Below the pieces are notes generated by a model that made no database searches, was not told the DNA's origin, and saw only the letters and a program-made list of their open reading frames with translations. A stretch of DNA of 8,320 nucleotides from Rhodospirillales bacterium (GTDB lineage Bacteria > Pseudomonadota > Alphaproteobacteria > Acetobacterales > Acetobacteraceae). The stretch lies in assembly GCA_903644035.1 (NCBI GenBank), contig CAHJXG010000427.1:1-8320 (forward strand). The letters run 5' to 3'. A program made the translations under genes and the position numbers. Shown one piece after another: positions 1-6,291 of this stretch (position 1 is its first letter; every line of letters starts with the position of its first letter).

Positions 1-296
1 CCCCTGTCCTGCCGCCGGCGCGCTGCGTGCCGACACGGCTTGCGGATGTCGAGCTGCTGTTCGCGCCCATGCCGGGCGTCCTGGTGCTGCACCGGGCGGT
101 GGGGGACGGCATCGCGCCGGGCGACCTGGTGGCGGAGGTCGTCGATCCCGTTTCCGGCGCAGCGTCGCCGCTGCACGCCCGCTATGCCGGGGTGCTGTTC
201 GCCCAGGAGTCCGTGCGCTTCGTCGCGGCCGGCCGCAGCGTCGCGAAGATTGCAGGCACCGAGGCGGCCCGGTCCGGGCCGCTGCTCGGCGCCTGA
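1..296 (+). CDS. Succinylglutamate desuccinylase/aspartoacylase family protein, C-terminal part (5' end outside window)
   Basis: The reading frame (first full codon at position 3) is open from the window edge to the TGA at 294-296, leaving 97 codons. The visible part looks like the C-terminal beta-rich domain of the AstE/AspA family: APMPGVLVLHRAVGDGIAPG, then a DPVSG motif, then YAGVLFAQESVRFVAAGRS and a VAKIAG end. In family members this follows a zinc-dependent, carboxypeptidase-like domain that hydrolyses N-acyl amino acids or related amides. The zinc ligands and catalytic Glu lie upstream of the window, so activity and substrate cannot be judged. A GTG at 27 lies inside the domain and is not a credible start. 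The gene converges on the transglutaminase pair with 24 bp between stop codons. Family call is fairly secure; substrate is unknown. Confidence 0.75.
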   Translation, partial: PVLPPARCVPTRLADVELLFAPMPGVLVLHRAVGDGIAPGDLVAEVVDPVSGAASPLHARYAGVLFAQESVRFVAAGRSVAKIAGTEAARSGPLLGA

Positions 297-307
297 CTCG
301 GGGGCGC
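288..307. terminator. Weak hairpin at the convergent junction (possible terminator)
   Basis: GGCGCC at 288-293 is repeated at 302-307. The sequence is self-complementary, so it can form a 6-bp stem with an 8-nt loop (294-301). It spans the stop codon of the plus-strand gene and the 24-bp gap to the minus-strand transglutaminase stop. No T-tract follows on either strand, so intrinsic termination is doubtful, and such arms are not rare at this GC content. Confidence 0.22.
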
Positions 308-320
308 CTGGGCCGGGACG

Positions 321-1145
321 CTACGCCGTGATCTCGTGCGTCACGACGTCGAACTTCGTGAGCCAGGCCGGGCCGAAGTTGGTCACGAGCGCCACGTCGG
401 TGGCGTCGCGGCCCCGTGCCATCAGCAGGCGGCCGATCCGCGGCGTGTTGAAGCGCGCGTCGAAGGTGTACCAGCGCCCACCCTCGGGCCCCTCCAGGAA
501 AACCTCGAACCACGCCGAGAAGTCCATCGGCCCTTCGAGCGGCGGCACCCGGATGTCGCCGAGGTAGCCCGTGCAGTAGCGGGCGGGGATGTTCATGCAG
601 CGGCACAGCGTCACCGCCAGATGAGCGAAGTCGCGGCACACGCCCCGGCGCTCGTCATAGGCGTTGCGCGCGGTCTTGTCGGGCCGGGCATGCTCGTAGC
701 CGAAGGCGATGCGGTCGTTGGCGAAGTCGCAGATCGCCTGCACCCGCGCCCAGCCCGGCTCGGTCGCGCCGAACAGCGACCAGGCGGTCTCGTGCAGCAG
801 GTCGGTGTCGCAGTAGCGGCTGCCCAGCAGGTAGACGAGGGTGCCCGACGGCAGCGCGTCGATGGGCATCTGCTTCGCCTCCGGGACGGTGGGGTCGGGC
901 AGGCCCTGGTCCTGCACCTCGAACAGCGTCGAGATCACCAGCGGACCCTTCGGCGCCACGATCCGGTGACAGATGTTGCCGAAGTCGTCGTTGTAGCGGC
1001 GGACCTCGATCTGCGGCTCGAACGTGATCACCTGGGGCGTCAGCAGGTCCGCCTCGCGGGACGGGTGCACGCTGAGCAGCAGCAGCATCGGCACCGGCTG
1101 CGGGCAGTCGTAGGTGATGGTGAAACCGGCCTGGATACGGATCAT
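321..1145 (-). CDS. Transglutaminase-like family protein with Ser in place of the catalytic His
   Basis: This 274-residue protein has the papain-like transglutaminase core (COG1305 type). The nucleophile region is GVCRDFAH (Cys170), followed by PARYCTGYLGD (188-197) and RWYTFDAR with the expected Asp229. The position that is normally the catalytic His (xHAWxEV) reads DFSAWFEV, so Ser210 replaces it. The N-terminal beta domain runs from about residue 1 to 110. No signal peptide or membrane segment is visible, so it is probably cytoplasmic. The start ATG at 1145 is supported by a GAGG Shine-Dalgarno (1151-1154) with a 5-nt spacer. It lies 28 bp downstream of a second transglutaminase gene on the same strand, so the two are probably co-transcribed. 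Family fold is clear; whether it is an active amidase/transglutaminase, or structural/regulatory, is open. His175 close to the Cys is an alternative base, which is speculation. Confidence 0.88.
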   Translation of the reverse strand: MIRIQAGFTITYDCPQPVPMLLLLSVHPSREADLLTPQVITFEPQIEVRRYNDDFGNICHRIVAPKGPLVISTLFEVQDQGLPDPTVPEAKQMPIDALPSGTLVYLLGSRYCDTDLLHETAWSLFGATEPGWARVQAICDFANDRIAFGYEHARPDKTARNAYDERRGVCRDFAHLAVTLCRCMNIPARYCTGYLGDIRVPPLEGPMDFSAWFEVFLEGPEGGRWYTFDARFNTPRIGRLLMARGRDATDVALVTNFGPAWLTKFDVVTHEITA

Positions 1146-1173
1146 GGGAACCTCGCGGGGGTCGTCTGGAAGG

Positions 1174-2130
1174 TCATGGCCGGGCGCCGCCGTCGGAGGT
1201 CACCTTGATGCTGACCTCCATGCCCAGGCAGTCCGCGGCCGCCCCGGTCCAACTGCCGGACAGCGGGACCGCGTGCTGGGGGTCGCGCACCACGGCGACG
1301 CGGATCAGGTCGCGGTTGCCGACGATGTCGTTGGTCGGATCGAACTCGACCCAGCCGGCGCCGGGCAGGTAGACCTGCAGCCAGGCGTGGGTGTTGCCGC
1401 CGCCGTGATGCTCGGGCGCGCCGGGCCGGTCACGGGTGGGCACGTAGATGTAGCCGCTGACGAAGCGCGCCGCGAGGCCGAGGCAGCGGACCGCCTCCAT
1501 CATCAGCACCGCGAAGTCCCGGCAGGTGCCGGTGCCCAGGCGCAGCGTCGTGGCGGGAGGCTGGATGCCGGCCTCCTGCCGGACCTGGTAGGTGAACTGC
1601 CGCCGGATGCGGTGGTTCATCGCGGTCAGCATCGCCAGCGTGTCGGTGGGGCCGTCAGTGCGGAGGAACGACCGCGCCCAGCGGTCGAGCTGGTGCGACG
1701 GGTCCGGGTAATGCCGCTCGACGGAGCGCAGCAGGTCCGCCATCTCCTCGGGATCGTAGCTGAACGGATAGACCCGGGCGTAGTCCTCGAGGCACGCCTC
1801 GATGTCCCGCGGCTCCTGGCGGGCATGCTCCACCCGCAGGGTGCTGATGAAGGTCAGCTCCTGCGCCCGGCCGTCGAAGCGGGCCAGGGCGACGTTGTTG
1901 CCGAACACGTCGTGGACCCAGCGCAGCTGCACCGGCTCGGGCGTGATGTCGAGCTGCGCCTCGAGGTGCCGCTGGTCATGGCTGTCGCGGGGGCGGAGCA
2001 TCATGCGATGCTCGCCGAACGCGACGGGCCGGCGATAGCGGTAGGTGGTCTGGTGACGGACGGTCAGGATTGGCAAGGGACGCCAAGGCTTGGCCGCGTG
2101 GAGCGCTGCTGCATGCAATGAGAGTATCAT
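1174..2130 (-). CDS. Transglutaminase family protein with intact Cys-His-Asp triad
   Basis: From the ATG at 2130 this is a 318-residue protein. An N-terminal beta domain (LTVRHQTTYRYRRPVAFGEH, typical of the family's transglutaminase-like N-terminal region) precedes the catalytic core. Visible catalytic motifs are GTGTCRDFAV (Cys203), NTHAWLQVYL (His248) and GWVEFDPTND (Asp264). Such proteins cleave or rearrange peptide and isopeptide amide bonds; in many bacteria they lie near ATP-grasp and alpha-E-domain genes, none of which is in this window. A longer frame opens at 2196, but its first 22 codons look unlike the family. Even the ATG at 2130 adds about 20 residues before the conserved LTVRH; no good Shine-Dalgarno decides the start, and a TTG at the LPILTVRH region is a third possibility. 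It is the first gene of a probable two-gene unit with the His-less paralogue. Confidence 0.88.
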   Translation of the reverse strand: MILSLHAAALHAAKPWRPLPILTVRHQTTYRYRRPVAFGEHRMMLRPRDSHDQRHLEAQLDITPEPVQLRWVHDVFGNNVALARFDGRAQELTFISTLRVEHARQEPRDIEACLEDYARVYPFSYDPEEMADLLRSVERHYPDPSHQLDRWARSFLRTDGPTDTLAMLTAMNHRIRRQFTYQVRQEAGIQPPATTLRLGTGTCRDFAVLMMEAVRCLGLAARFVSGYIYVPTRDRPGAPEHHGGGNTHAWLQVYLPGAGWVEFDPTNDIVGNRDLIRVAVVRDPQHAVPLSGSWTGAAADCLGMEVSIKVTSDGGARP

Positions 2131-2210
2131 CCGGCGCCCGTGCTGCAAATCTACGCAGCCGGATACGCAAGGCACATGCCAATGTTTGCCGTCCATGCCG
2201 GACTGTTGAA

Positions 2211-2224
2211 GGCCGGCTCCGGCC
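2211..2224 (-). terminator. GC-rich hairpin downstream of mmsB (possible terminator)
   Basis: GGCCGG-CT-CCGGCC is a perfect 6-2-6 inverted repeat lying 17-30 nt beyond the mmsB stop codon. In RNA it would fold as about 5 bp with a tetraloop. On the minus strand it is followed by TTCAACAG, a poor U-tract. The 2225-2241 stretch is also very GC-rich and self-complementary. It may end the transporter transcript or protect its 3' end; intrinsic termination is uncertain. Confidence 0.35.
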
Positions 2225-2241
2225 GCGGCGCCGGGCGGCGG

Positions 2242-3429
2242 TCAGCGTTTCTGGTTGTAGACGTCGGCGCAGACGGCGCCCAGCAGCACGAGGCCCTTGA
2301 TGACCTGCTGGTAGTCGATGCCGATGCCGAGAATCGACATGCCGTTGTTCATCACCCCCATGATGAACGCCCCGATGATGGCGCCCGTCACCTGGCCCAC
2401 GCCGCCATAGGCCGACGCGCCGCCGATGAAGCAGGCGGCGATGGTGTCCAGCTCGAATCCCACCCCGGCCTTGGGCGTCGCGGTGTTGAGGCGGGCGGCG
2501 AAGATGAGGCCCGCCAGCGCCGCCAGCACCCCCATGTTGACGAAGGTCAGAAATGTCAGCCGCTCGGTGCCGATGCCCGAGAGCTTCGCCGCCTTCTCGT
2601 TGCCGCCCACCGCGTAGATCTGGCGGCCCACGGTGGTGCGGGTGGTGACGAAGGCATAGAGCGCAATCAGCACCGCCATGATCACGAGCACGTTCGGCAG
2701 GCCGCGGTGCGAGACGATCAGGTAGGTGAGGCCGCAGATGGCGGCGAGCATCAGCAGGTTCTTGGCCACGAAGAAGCCGAACGGCTCGGCCTCGACGCCG
2801 TGCTGCTCGCGACGCCTGCGGTTGCGCACGTTGACAGCGACCAGCGCCAGCGCCAGCAGCACGCCGAGCAGCATGGAGGACCAGCGGAAGCCGCCGACCT
2901 CCGACAGGTCCGGCAGGAAGCCGGAGCTGAGCCGCTGGAACGCCACGGGGAACGGCCCGACCGACTGGCCGCTGAGCACGGCGAGCATCAGCCCGCGGAA
3001 CACCAGCATCCCCGCCAGCGTCACGATGAAGGCGGGGATCTTGAAGTAGGCGACCCAGTAGCCCTGTGCCGCGCCGATCAGCCCGCCCGCCACCAGGCAG
3101 AGGATGGCGGCCGGGACGAACGGCATCTGGTACTGCACCATCATCACCGCCGCCAGCGCGCCGATGAAGCCCGCCACCGAACCCACGGACAGGTCGATGT
3201 GCCCGGTGACGATCACCAGCAACATGCCGAGCGCCATGATGGCGATGTAGCTGTTCTGCAGCACGAGGTTGGTGAGGTTGAGCGGGCGCAGCAGCGTGCC
3301 GTTGGTCGCGACCTCGAAGAACAGCATGATCGCGAACAGCGACAGCAGCATGCCGTACTGGCGCAGGTTCGCCTTGATGAAGCCGCGCTGGCCGGGCCGC
3401 GCGATGGGGGTGACGGTGACGTCGCTCAT
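2242..3429 (-). CDS. mmsB: Multiple-monosaccharide ABC transporter permease MmsB (GguB-like)
   Basis: A 395-residue inner-membrane permease of the BPD_transp_2 (RbsC/XylH) family. About ten hydrophobic segments are visible, for example near residues 25-42, 60-77, 84-99, 104-124, 132-152, 185-200, 223-239, 246-262, 296-312, 328-365 and 376-390. The family motif GHIDLSVGSVAGF is at 76-88, and a cytoplasmic ATPase-coupling loop, AVGGNEKAAKLSGI, at 273-286. The charged RNRRRREQHG insert around 202-211, between membrane segments, and the length near 395 fit the XylH/GguB/MmsB branch and not the shorter (about 320-residue) RbsC branch. The start ATG overlaps the mmsA stop as ATGA (3426-3429), and a GGGGAG Shine-Dalgarno (3434-3439) sits inside mmsA, indicating translational coupling. 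It forms the translocation channel for sugars delivered by ChvE. Confidence 0.95.
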   Translation of the reverse strand: MSDVTVTPIARPGQRGFIKANLRQYGMLLSLFAIMLFFEVATNGTLLRPLNLTNLVLQNSYIAIMALGMLLVIVTGHIDLSVGSVAGFIGALAAVMMVQYQMPFVPAAILCLVAGGLIGAAQGYWVAYFKIPAFIVTLAGMLVFRGLMLAVLSGQSVGPFPVAFQRLSSGFLPDLSEVGGFRWSSMLLGVLLALALVAVNVRNRRRREQHGVEAEPFGFFVAKNLLMLAAICGLTYLIVSHRGLPNVLVIMAVLIALYAFVTTRTTVGRQIYAVGGNEKAAKLSGIGTERLTFLTFVNMGVLAALAGLIFAARLNTATPKAGVGFELDTIAACFIGGASAYGGVGQVTGAIIGAFIMGVMNNGMSILGIGIDYQQVIKGLVLLGAVCADVYNQKR

Positions 3430-4958
3430 GGTTGCTCCCCTTTGCGCATGATCGAGCGCATGATCTTCTCCTGGGACGCGCTCTCGCGCGGGAACTCTCC
3501 CACGAAGCTGCCCTCGTTCATGACGCAGATGCGGTCACACAGGCCGAGCAGCTCCGGCATCTCCGACGAGATGACGATGACGCCCTTGCCGGCATCGGCC
3601 AGCGCGTTGATGATCTGGTAGATCTCGTACTTGGCGCCCACGTCGATGCCCCGGGTGGGCTCGTCGAGGATCAGCACCTCCGGGTCGGAGAACAGCCACT
3701 TCGACAGCACGACCTTCTGCTGGTTGCCGCCCGAGAGGTTGCCGCTCTCCTGATACACGCTGGAGCAGCGGATCCTCATGCGCCCGCGGTAGTCGTCGGC
3801 GACCGCCAGCTCCCGCATGTCGTCGATCACCGTGCTGCTGGACACGCCGCCGAGGTTGGCGAGCGTCACGTTCTTGCGGATGTCCTCCCCCAGGATCAGG
3901 CCGAGGTGCTTGCGGTCCTCGGTCACGTAGGCCAGGCCCGCGGCGATGGCGCGGGGCACGGTGGACAGGTCCACCGGCTTGCCGTCGATGAAGGCGCGTC
4001 CGCGGACGTCGCGCCCATAGGATTGCCCGAACACGCTCATGGCGAACTCCGTGCGGCCCGCGCCCATCAGCCCGGCGATCCCCACGATCTCGCCGCGCCG
4101 CACGTGGAAGTCGACGCCGCGCACCACCTGCCGCCCCGGATGCTGCGGGTGGTCCACCGTCCAGCCCTCGACGCGGAACACCTCCTCGCCGATCTGCGGC
4201 GCGTGGTCGGGGAAGCGGCTGTCGAGGTCACGGTCCACCATGCGGCGGATGATATGGTCCTCCTCGATGGGTGCCGTGCGGCAGTCCACCGTCTCGATGG
4301 TGCGGCCGTCGCGCAGCACGGTGACGCGGTCGGCGACCTTCGTGACCTCGTTCAGCTTGTGGGAGATCAGGATCGACGAGATGCCCTGAGCGCGGAACTC
4401 CACCAGCAGGTCCAGCAGCGCCGCGCTGTCCCGCTCGTTCAGACTCGCGGTCGGCTCGTCGAGGATCAGCAGGCGGACCCGCTTCGACAGCGCCTTGGCG
4501 ATCTCCACCAGCTGCTGCTTGCCCACGCCGATGTCGGTCACGAGCGTGTCCGGCGACTCCTGCAGGCCGACCTTGGCGAGCAGCGCCACCGTGCGCATGT
4601 GCACCGCGTCACGGTCGATCACCCCGAAGCGGGAGGGCGGGTTGGACAGGAAGATGTTCTCGGCAATCGACAGCAGCGGGATCAGCGCGAGTTCCTGGTG
4701 GATGATGATGATGCCGAGCGCCTCGGTGTCGTTGATGCCGCGGAACTGCCGCTCCTGCCCGTCATAGCGGATGCTGCCCTCGTAGCTGCCGGCGGGGTAG
4801 ACGCCGCTCAGCACCTTCATCAGCGTGCTCTTGCCAGCACCGTTCTCGCCGACGAGCGCGTGGATTTCGCCCGTGCGGACAGTGAGGCTCACGTCGCGCA
4901 GCGCGGTCACGGGACCGAACCGCTTGGTGATGCCGCGCATGTCCAGGATGTCGGCCAT
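3426..4958 (-). CDS. mmsA: Multiple-monosaccharide ABC transporter ATP-binding protein MmsA (GguA-like)
   Basis: A 510-residue double-ATPase subunit of the sugar ABC importer, as in RbsA/XylG/GguA. The first nucleotide-binding domain has Walker A GENGAGKST (37-45), a Q-loop HQE (87-89), a degenerate signature GVGKQQLVEIA (144-154), Walker B LLILDEPT (163-170) and H-loop His200. The second has a degenerate Walker A GLMGAGRTE (296-304, Arg for the usual Lys), signature LSGGNQQK (408-415), Walker B VLILDEPT (428-435) and no H-loop His (SSEMPEL). This asymmetry is normal for the family, where one ATP site is catalytically weak, so it is not a defect. Start ATG at 4958 is supported by GGGAG (4964-4968) with a 5-nt spacer. 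It is the middle gene of chvE-mmsA-mmsB and acts on the cytoplasmic face of the membrane. Confidence 0.96.
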   Translation of the reverse strand: MADILDMRGITKRFGPVTALRDVSLTVRTGEIHALVGENGAGKSTLMKVLSGVYPAGSYEGSIRYDGQERQFRGINDTEALGIIIIHQELALIPLLSIAENIFLSNPPSRFGVIDRDAVHMRTVALLAKVGLQESPDTLVTDIGVGKQQLVEIAKALSKRVRLLILDEPTASLNERDSAALLDLLVEFRAQGISSILISHKLNEVTKVADRVTVLRDGRTIETVDCRTAPIEEDHIIRRMVDRDLDSRFPDHAPQIGEEVFRVEGWTVDHPQHPGRQVVRGVDFHVRRGEIVGIAGLMGAGRTEFAMSVFGQSYGRDVRGRAFIDGKPVDLSTVPRAIAAGLAYVTEDRKHLGLILGEDIRKNVTLANLGGVSSSTVIDDMRELAVADDYRGRMRIRCSSVYQESGNLSGGNQQKVVLSKWLFSDPEVLILDEPTRGIDVGAKYEIYQIINALADAGKGVIVISSEMPELLGLCDRICVMNEGSFVGEFPRESASQEKIMRSIMRKGEQP

Positions 4959-4970
4959 TCCTGCTCCCTG

Positions 4971-4998
4971 GATGCTGGATGCTGGATGCTGGATGCTG
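4971..4998. repeat. Four perfect tandem copies of a 7-bp repeat between chvE and mmsA
   Basis: GATGCTG occurs four times in direct succession at 4971-4977, 4978-4984, 4985-4991 and 4992-4998, with a partial unit (TG) just before. In the mRNA sense this is CAGCATC repeated. The array lies wholly in the 74-bp gap, between the hairpin behind chvE and the mmsA Shine-Dalgarno, so copy-number change would alter the spacing between them without touching a reading frame. Confidence 0.95.
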
Positions 4999-5002
4999 GG
5001 GT

Positions 5003-5020
5003 GCGGAGCCGCGGCCCCGC
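5003..5020 (-). other. Strong GC hairpin just downstream of chvE
   Basis: In the mRNA sense GCGGGGC-CGCG-GCUCCGC forms a 7-bp stem (one G-U pair) with a CGCG tetraloop, 12 nt beyond the chvE stop. No U-tract follows. Hairpins after the binding-protein gene of ABC importer operons commonly protect the upstream message from 3' exonucleases or cause partial termination, giving more binding protein than ATPase and permease. That role is inferred here from position. Confidence 0.5.
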
Positions 5021-5032
5021 GCCCGCCGCCTG

Positions 5033-6118
5033 CTACTGGATCTGCTGCTTCGTGTAGTAGCCGCTGTCGATCAGCAGCGACTGCCAGTTGGACTTGTCCA
5101 CGATCACCGGCTTCAGCAGGTAGGCCGGCACCACCTTCACGCCGTTGTTGTAGCTCTTGGTGTCGTTGACCGCGACCGGCTGGCCGTTGAGGAGCGCGTC
5201 CACCATGTCGACGGTCACGCGCGCCAGCTCGCGGGTGTCCTTGAAGATGCTGGCATACTGCTCGCCCGCCAGGATCGACTTGACCGAGGAGATCTCGCAG
5301 TCCTGCCCGCTGATGACCGGCATCGGCAGGTCGCCGCTGCCGTAGCCGACGCCCTTGAGCGACGAGATGATGCCGATGGACAGCCCGTCGTACGGCGACA
5401 GCACGGCATCGACCCGCTTGTTCGAGTAGTAGGCGCTGAGCAGGTTGTCCATGCGCGCCTGGGCGGTGGCGCCGTCCCAGCGCAGGGTGGACACCTTGTC
5501 CATGCCGAGCTGCCGGCTCGCGACCACCAGCTTGCCCTTGTCGATGTAGGGCTGCAGCACCGACATCGCGCCGTCGTAGAAGAAGTAGGCGTTGTTGTCG
5601 TCGGGCGAGCCGCCGAACAGCTCGATGTTGAAGGGTCCCTTGCCCTCCTTCAGCCCCAGGCCGGTTTCCAGCGACGTCGCCTGCAGCACGCCGACCTGGA
5701 AGTTGTCAAAGGTGGCGTAGTAGTCGACGTTGGGCGTGCTGCGGATCAGCCGGTCGTAGGCGATGACCTTGATGCCGCCCCGCGCCGCCTGACCGAGCAC
5801 GTCCGACAGCGTGGTGCCGTCGATGGCCGCGACCACGAGCACGCGGGCGCCCTTGGTGATCATGTTCTCGATCTGCGAGAGCTGGTTGGGCACGTCGTCC
5901 TCGGCGTATTGCAGATCCGTCGCGTAGCCGCGCGCCTTCAGCACCTTCACGATGTTGTCGCCGTCGGCGATCCAGCGGGCGGAGGACTTGGTGGGCATGG
6001 CGACGCCGACCAGGCCCTTGCCCTGGGCGGCGGCCCGTGGCGCGAACGCCCAGGGGGCGGCCAGCGCCGCCGCGCCGAGCGCCGTGGCCTTGATGAGGGT
6101 GCGTCTCGTATGCTGCAT
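5033..6118 (-). CDS. chvE: Multiple-monosaccharide ABC transporter periplasmic binding protein ChvE
   Basis: A 361-residue periplasmic binding protein of the type I (RbsB/XylF) fold. The mature part closely resembles Agrobacterium ChvE as I recall it: [53 protein letters not shown] and [20 protein letters not shown] are hallmark stretches, and length is normal for the family. ChvE binds several aldoses and feeds the MmsAB importer; in Agrobacterium it also presents sugars to the VirA sensor, a role that cannot be assumed here. The N-terminus is a signal peptide with a twin-arginine-like TRRTLIK (4-10), an alanine-rich core and an AAA-Q junction near residue 31/32. Start ATG at 6118 follows GAGAGGA (6122-6128). 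It is the first gene of the operon; the ChvE regulator gene gbpR, known beside chvE in Agrobacterium, is not in this window. Confidence 0.95.
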   Translation of the reverse strand: MQHTRRTLIKATALGAAALAAPWAFAPRAAAQGKGLVGVAMPTKSSARWIADGDNIVKVLKARGYATDLQYAEDDVPNQLSQIENMITKGARVLVVAAIDGTTLSDVLGQAARGGIKVIAYDRLIRSTPNVDYYATFDNFQVGVLQATSLETGLGLKEGKGPFNIELFGGSPDDNNAYFFYDGAMSVLQPYIDKGKLVVASRQLGMDKVSTLRWDGATAQARMDNLLSAYYSNKRVDAVLSPYDGLSIGIISSLKGVGYGSGDLPMPVISGQDCEISSVKSILAGEQYASIFKDTRELARVTVDMVDALLNGQPVAVNDTKSYNNGVKVVPAYLLKPVIVDKSNWQSLLIDSGYYTKQQIQ

Positions 6119-6141
6119 GGGTCCTCTCCGTTCAGGTCGAT

Positions 6142-6155
6142 GCCATGCCCATGGC
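6142..6155. promoter_or_regulatory. Inverted repeat GCCATG-CC-CATGGC in the chvE upstream region
   Basis: A perfect 6-2-6 inverted repeat 24 bp upstream of the chvE start codon. It could be an operator half-site pair or a small leader hairpin. Arms this short arise by chance fairly often, so this is only a candidate regulatory site. Confidence 0.25.
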
Positions 6156-6161
6156 CTGCGT

Positions 6162-6171
6162 CGTGCGCACG
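6162..6171. promoter_or_regulatory. Perfect 10-bp palindrome CGTGCGCACG upstream of chvE
   Basis: This palindrome lies about 44 bp upstream of the chvE start codon in the divergent chvE/monooxygenase region. A perfect 10-bp palindrome is compatible with a dimeric-regulator binding site, but no specific regulator family can be read from it and GC-rich DNA favours such words. Confidence 0.25.
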
Positions 6172-6255
6172 GCCGGCACCCTGCGGCCGCTGCCTTGCGG
6201 CTTCGGCTTCAAAGGGCGGCGTGCGGCCATGCGCGGGCGATAAAGCTAAAAATCC

Positions 6256-6261
6256 TATACT
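6256..6261 (+). promoter_or_regulatory. Probable -10 element of the monooxygenase promoter
   Basis: TATACT matches the sigma-70 -10 consensus at 5 of 6 positions. It sits in an AT-rich island (6240-6267, about one third GC) inside DNA of about 70% GC, just upstream of the monooxygenase. I could not find a convincing -35 hexamer at the right distance. The expected transcription start falls near 6267-6268. The island may also serve the divergent chvE transcript, but no minus-strand promoter was recognised. Confidence 0.42.
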
Positions 6262-6280
6262 CCCATCATGGCAGAATCAA

Positions 6281-6286
6281 AGGGGG
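6281..6286 (+). promoter_or_regulatory. Shine-Dalgarno AGGGGG that selects the monooxygenase start
   Basis: AGGGGG lies 5 nt before the ATG at 6292. The in-frame upstream ATG at 6268 has no comparable ribosome-binding sequence, so 6292 is the preferred start. If transcription begins at 6267-6268, as the -10 element suggests, a leaderless start at 6268 remains possible. Confidence 0.6.
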
Positions 6287-6291
6287 ATGGG

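Noticed and set aside
296..303. Degenerate second-domain Walker A (Arg for Lys) in MmsA as a disabling mutation (residues 296-304 of the protein)
   Set aside because: This asymmetry and the missing H-loop His in the second domain are normal for RbsA/XylG-type double ATPases.
336..1208. Plus-strand open frame of 290 codons antisense to the distal transglutaminase
   Set aside because: Arg/His/Val-rich shadow without motifs; the minus-strand frame has clear family motifs.
2131..2196. Extended start of the first transglutaminase at 2196
   Set aside because: The extra 22 residues look unlike the family, have no RBS support, and lie in lower-GC intergenic-looking DNA; the ATG at 2130 is preferred, itself only moderately certain.
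2140..3621. Long plus-strand open frame (493 codons) antisense to mmsB
   Set aside because: The translation is rich in Arg, His, Asp, Gln and Ala without any domain, as expected from the complement of a high-GC gene; the minus-strand frame is a clear permease.
4971..4998. CRISPR or mobile-element origin of the repeats
   Set aside because: Units are only 7 bp with no spacers, and there are no terminal inverted repeats or target duplications; it is a simple tandem repeat.
3432..5057. Plus-strand open frame of 541 codons antisense to mmsA
   Set aside because: Low-complexity His/Asp/Arg-rich translation with no motif; the opposite strand carries both ATPase domains intact.
6119..6267. Riboswitch or attenuator in the chvE leader
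   Set aside because: Apart from short palindromes I could recognise no known riboswitch core, leader peptide or terminator/antiterminator pair.
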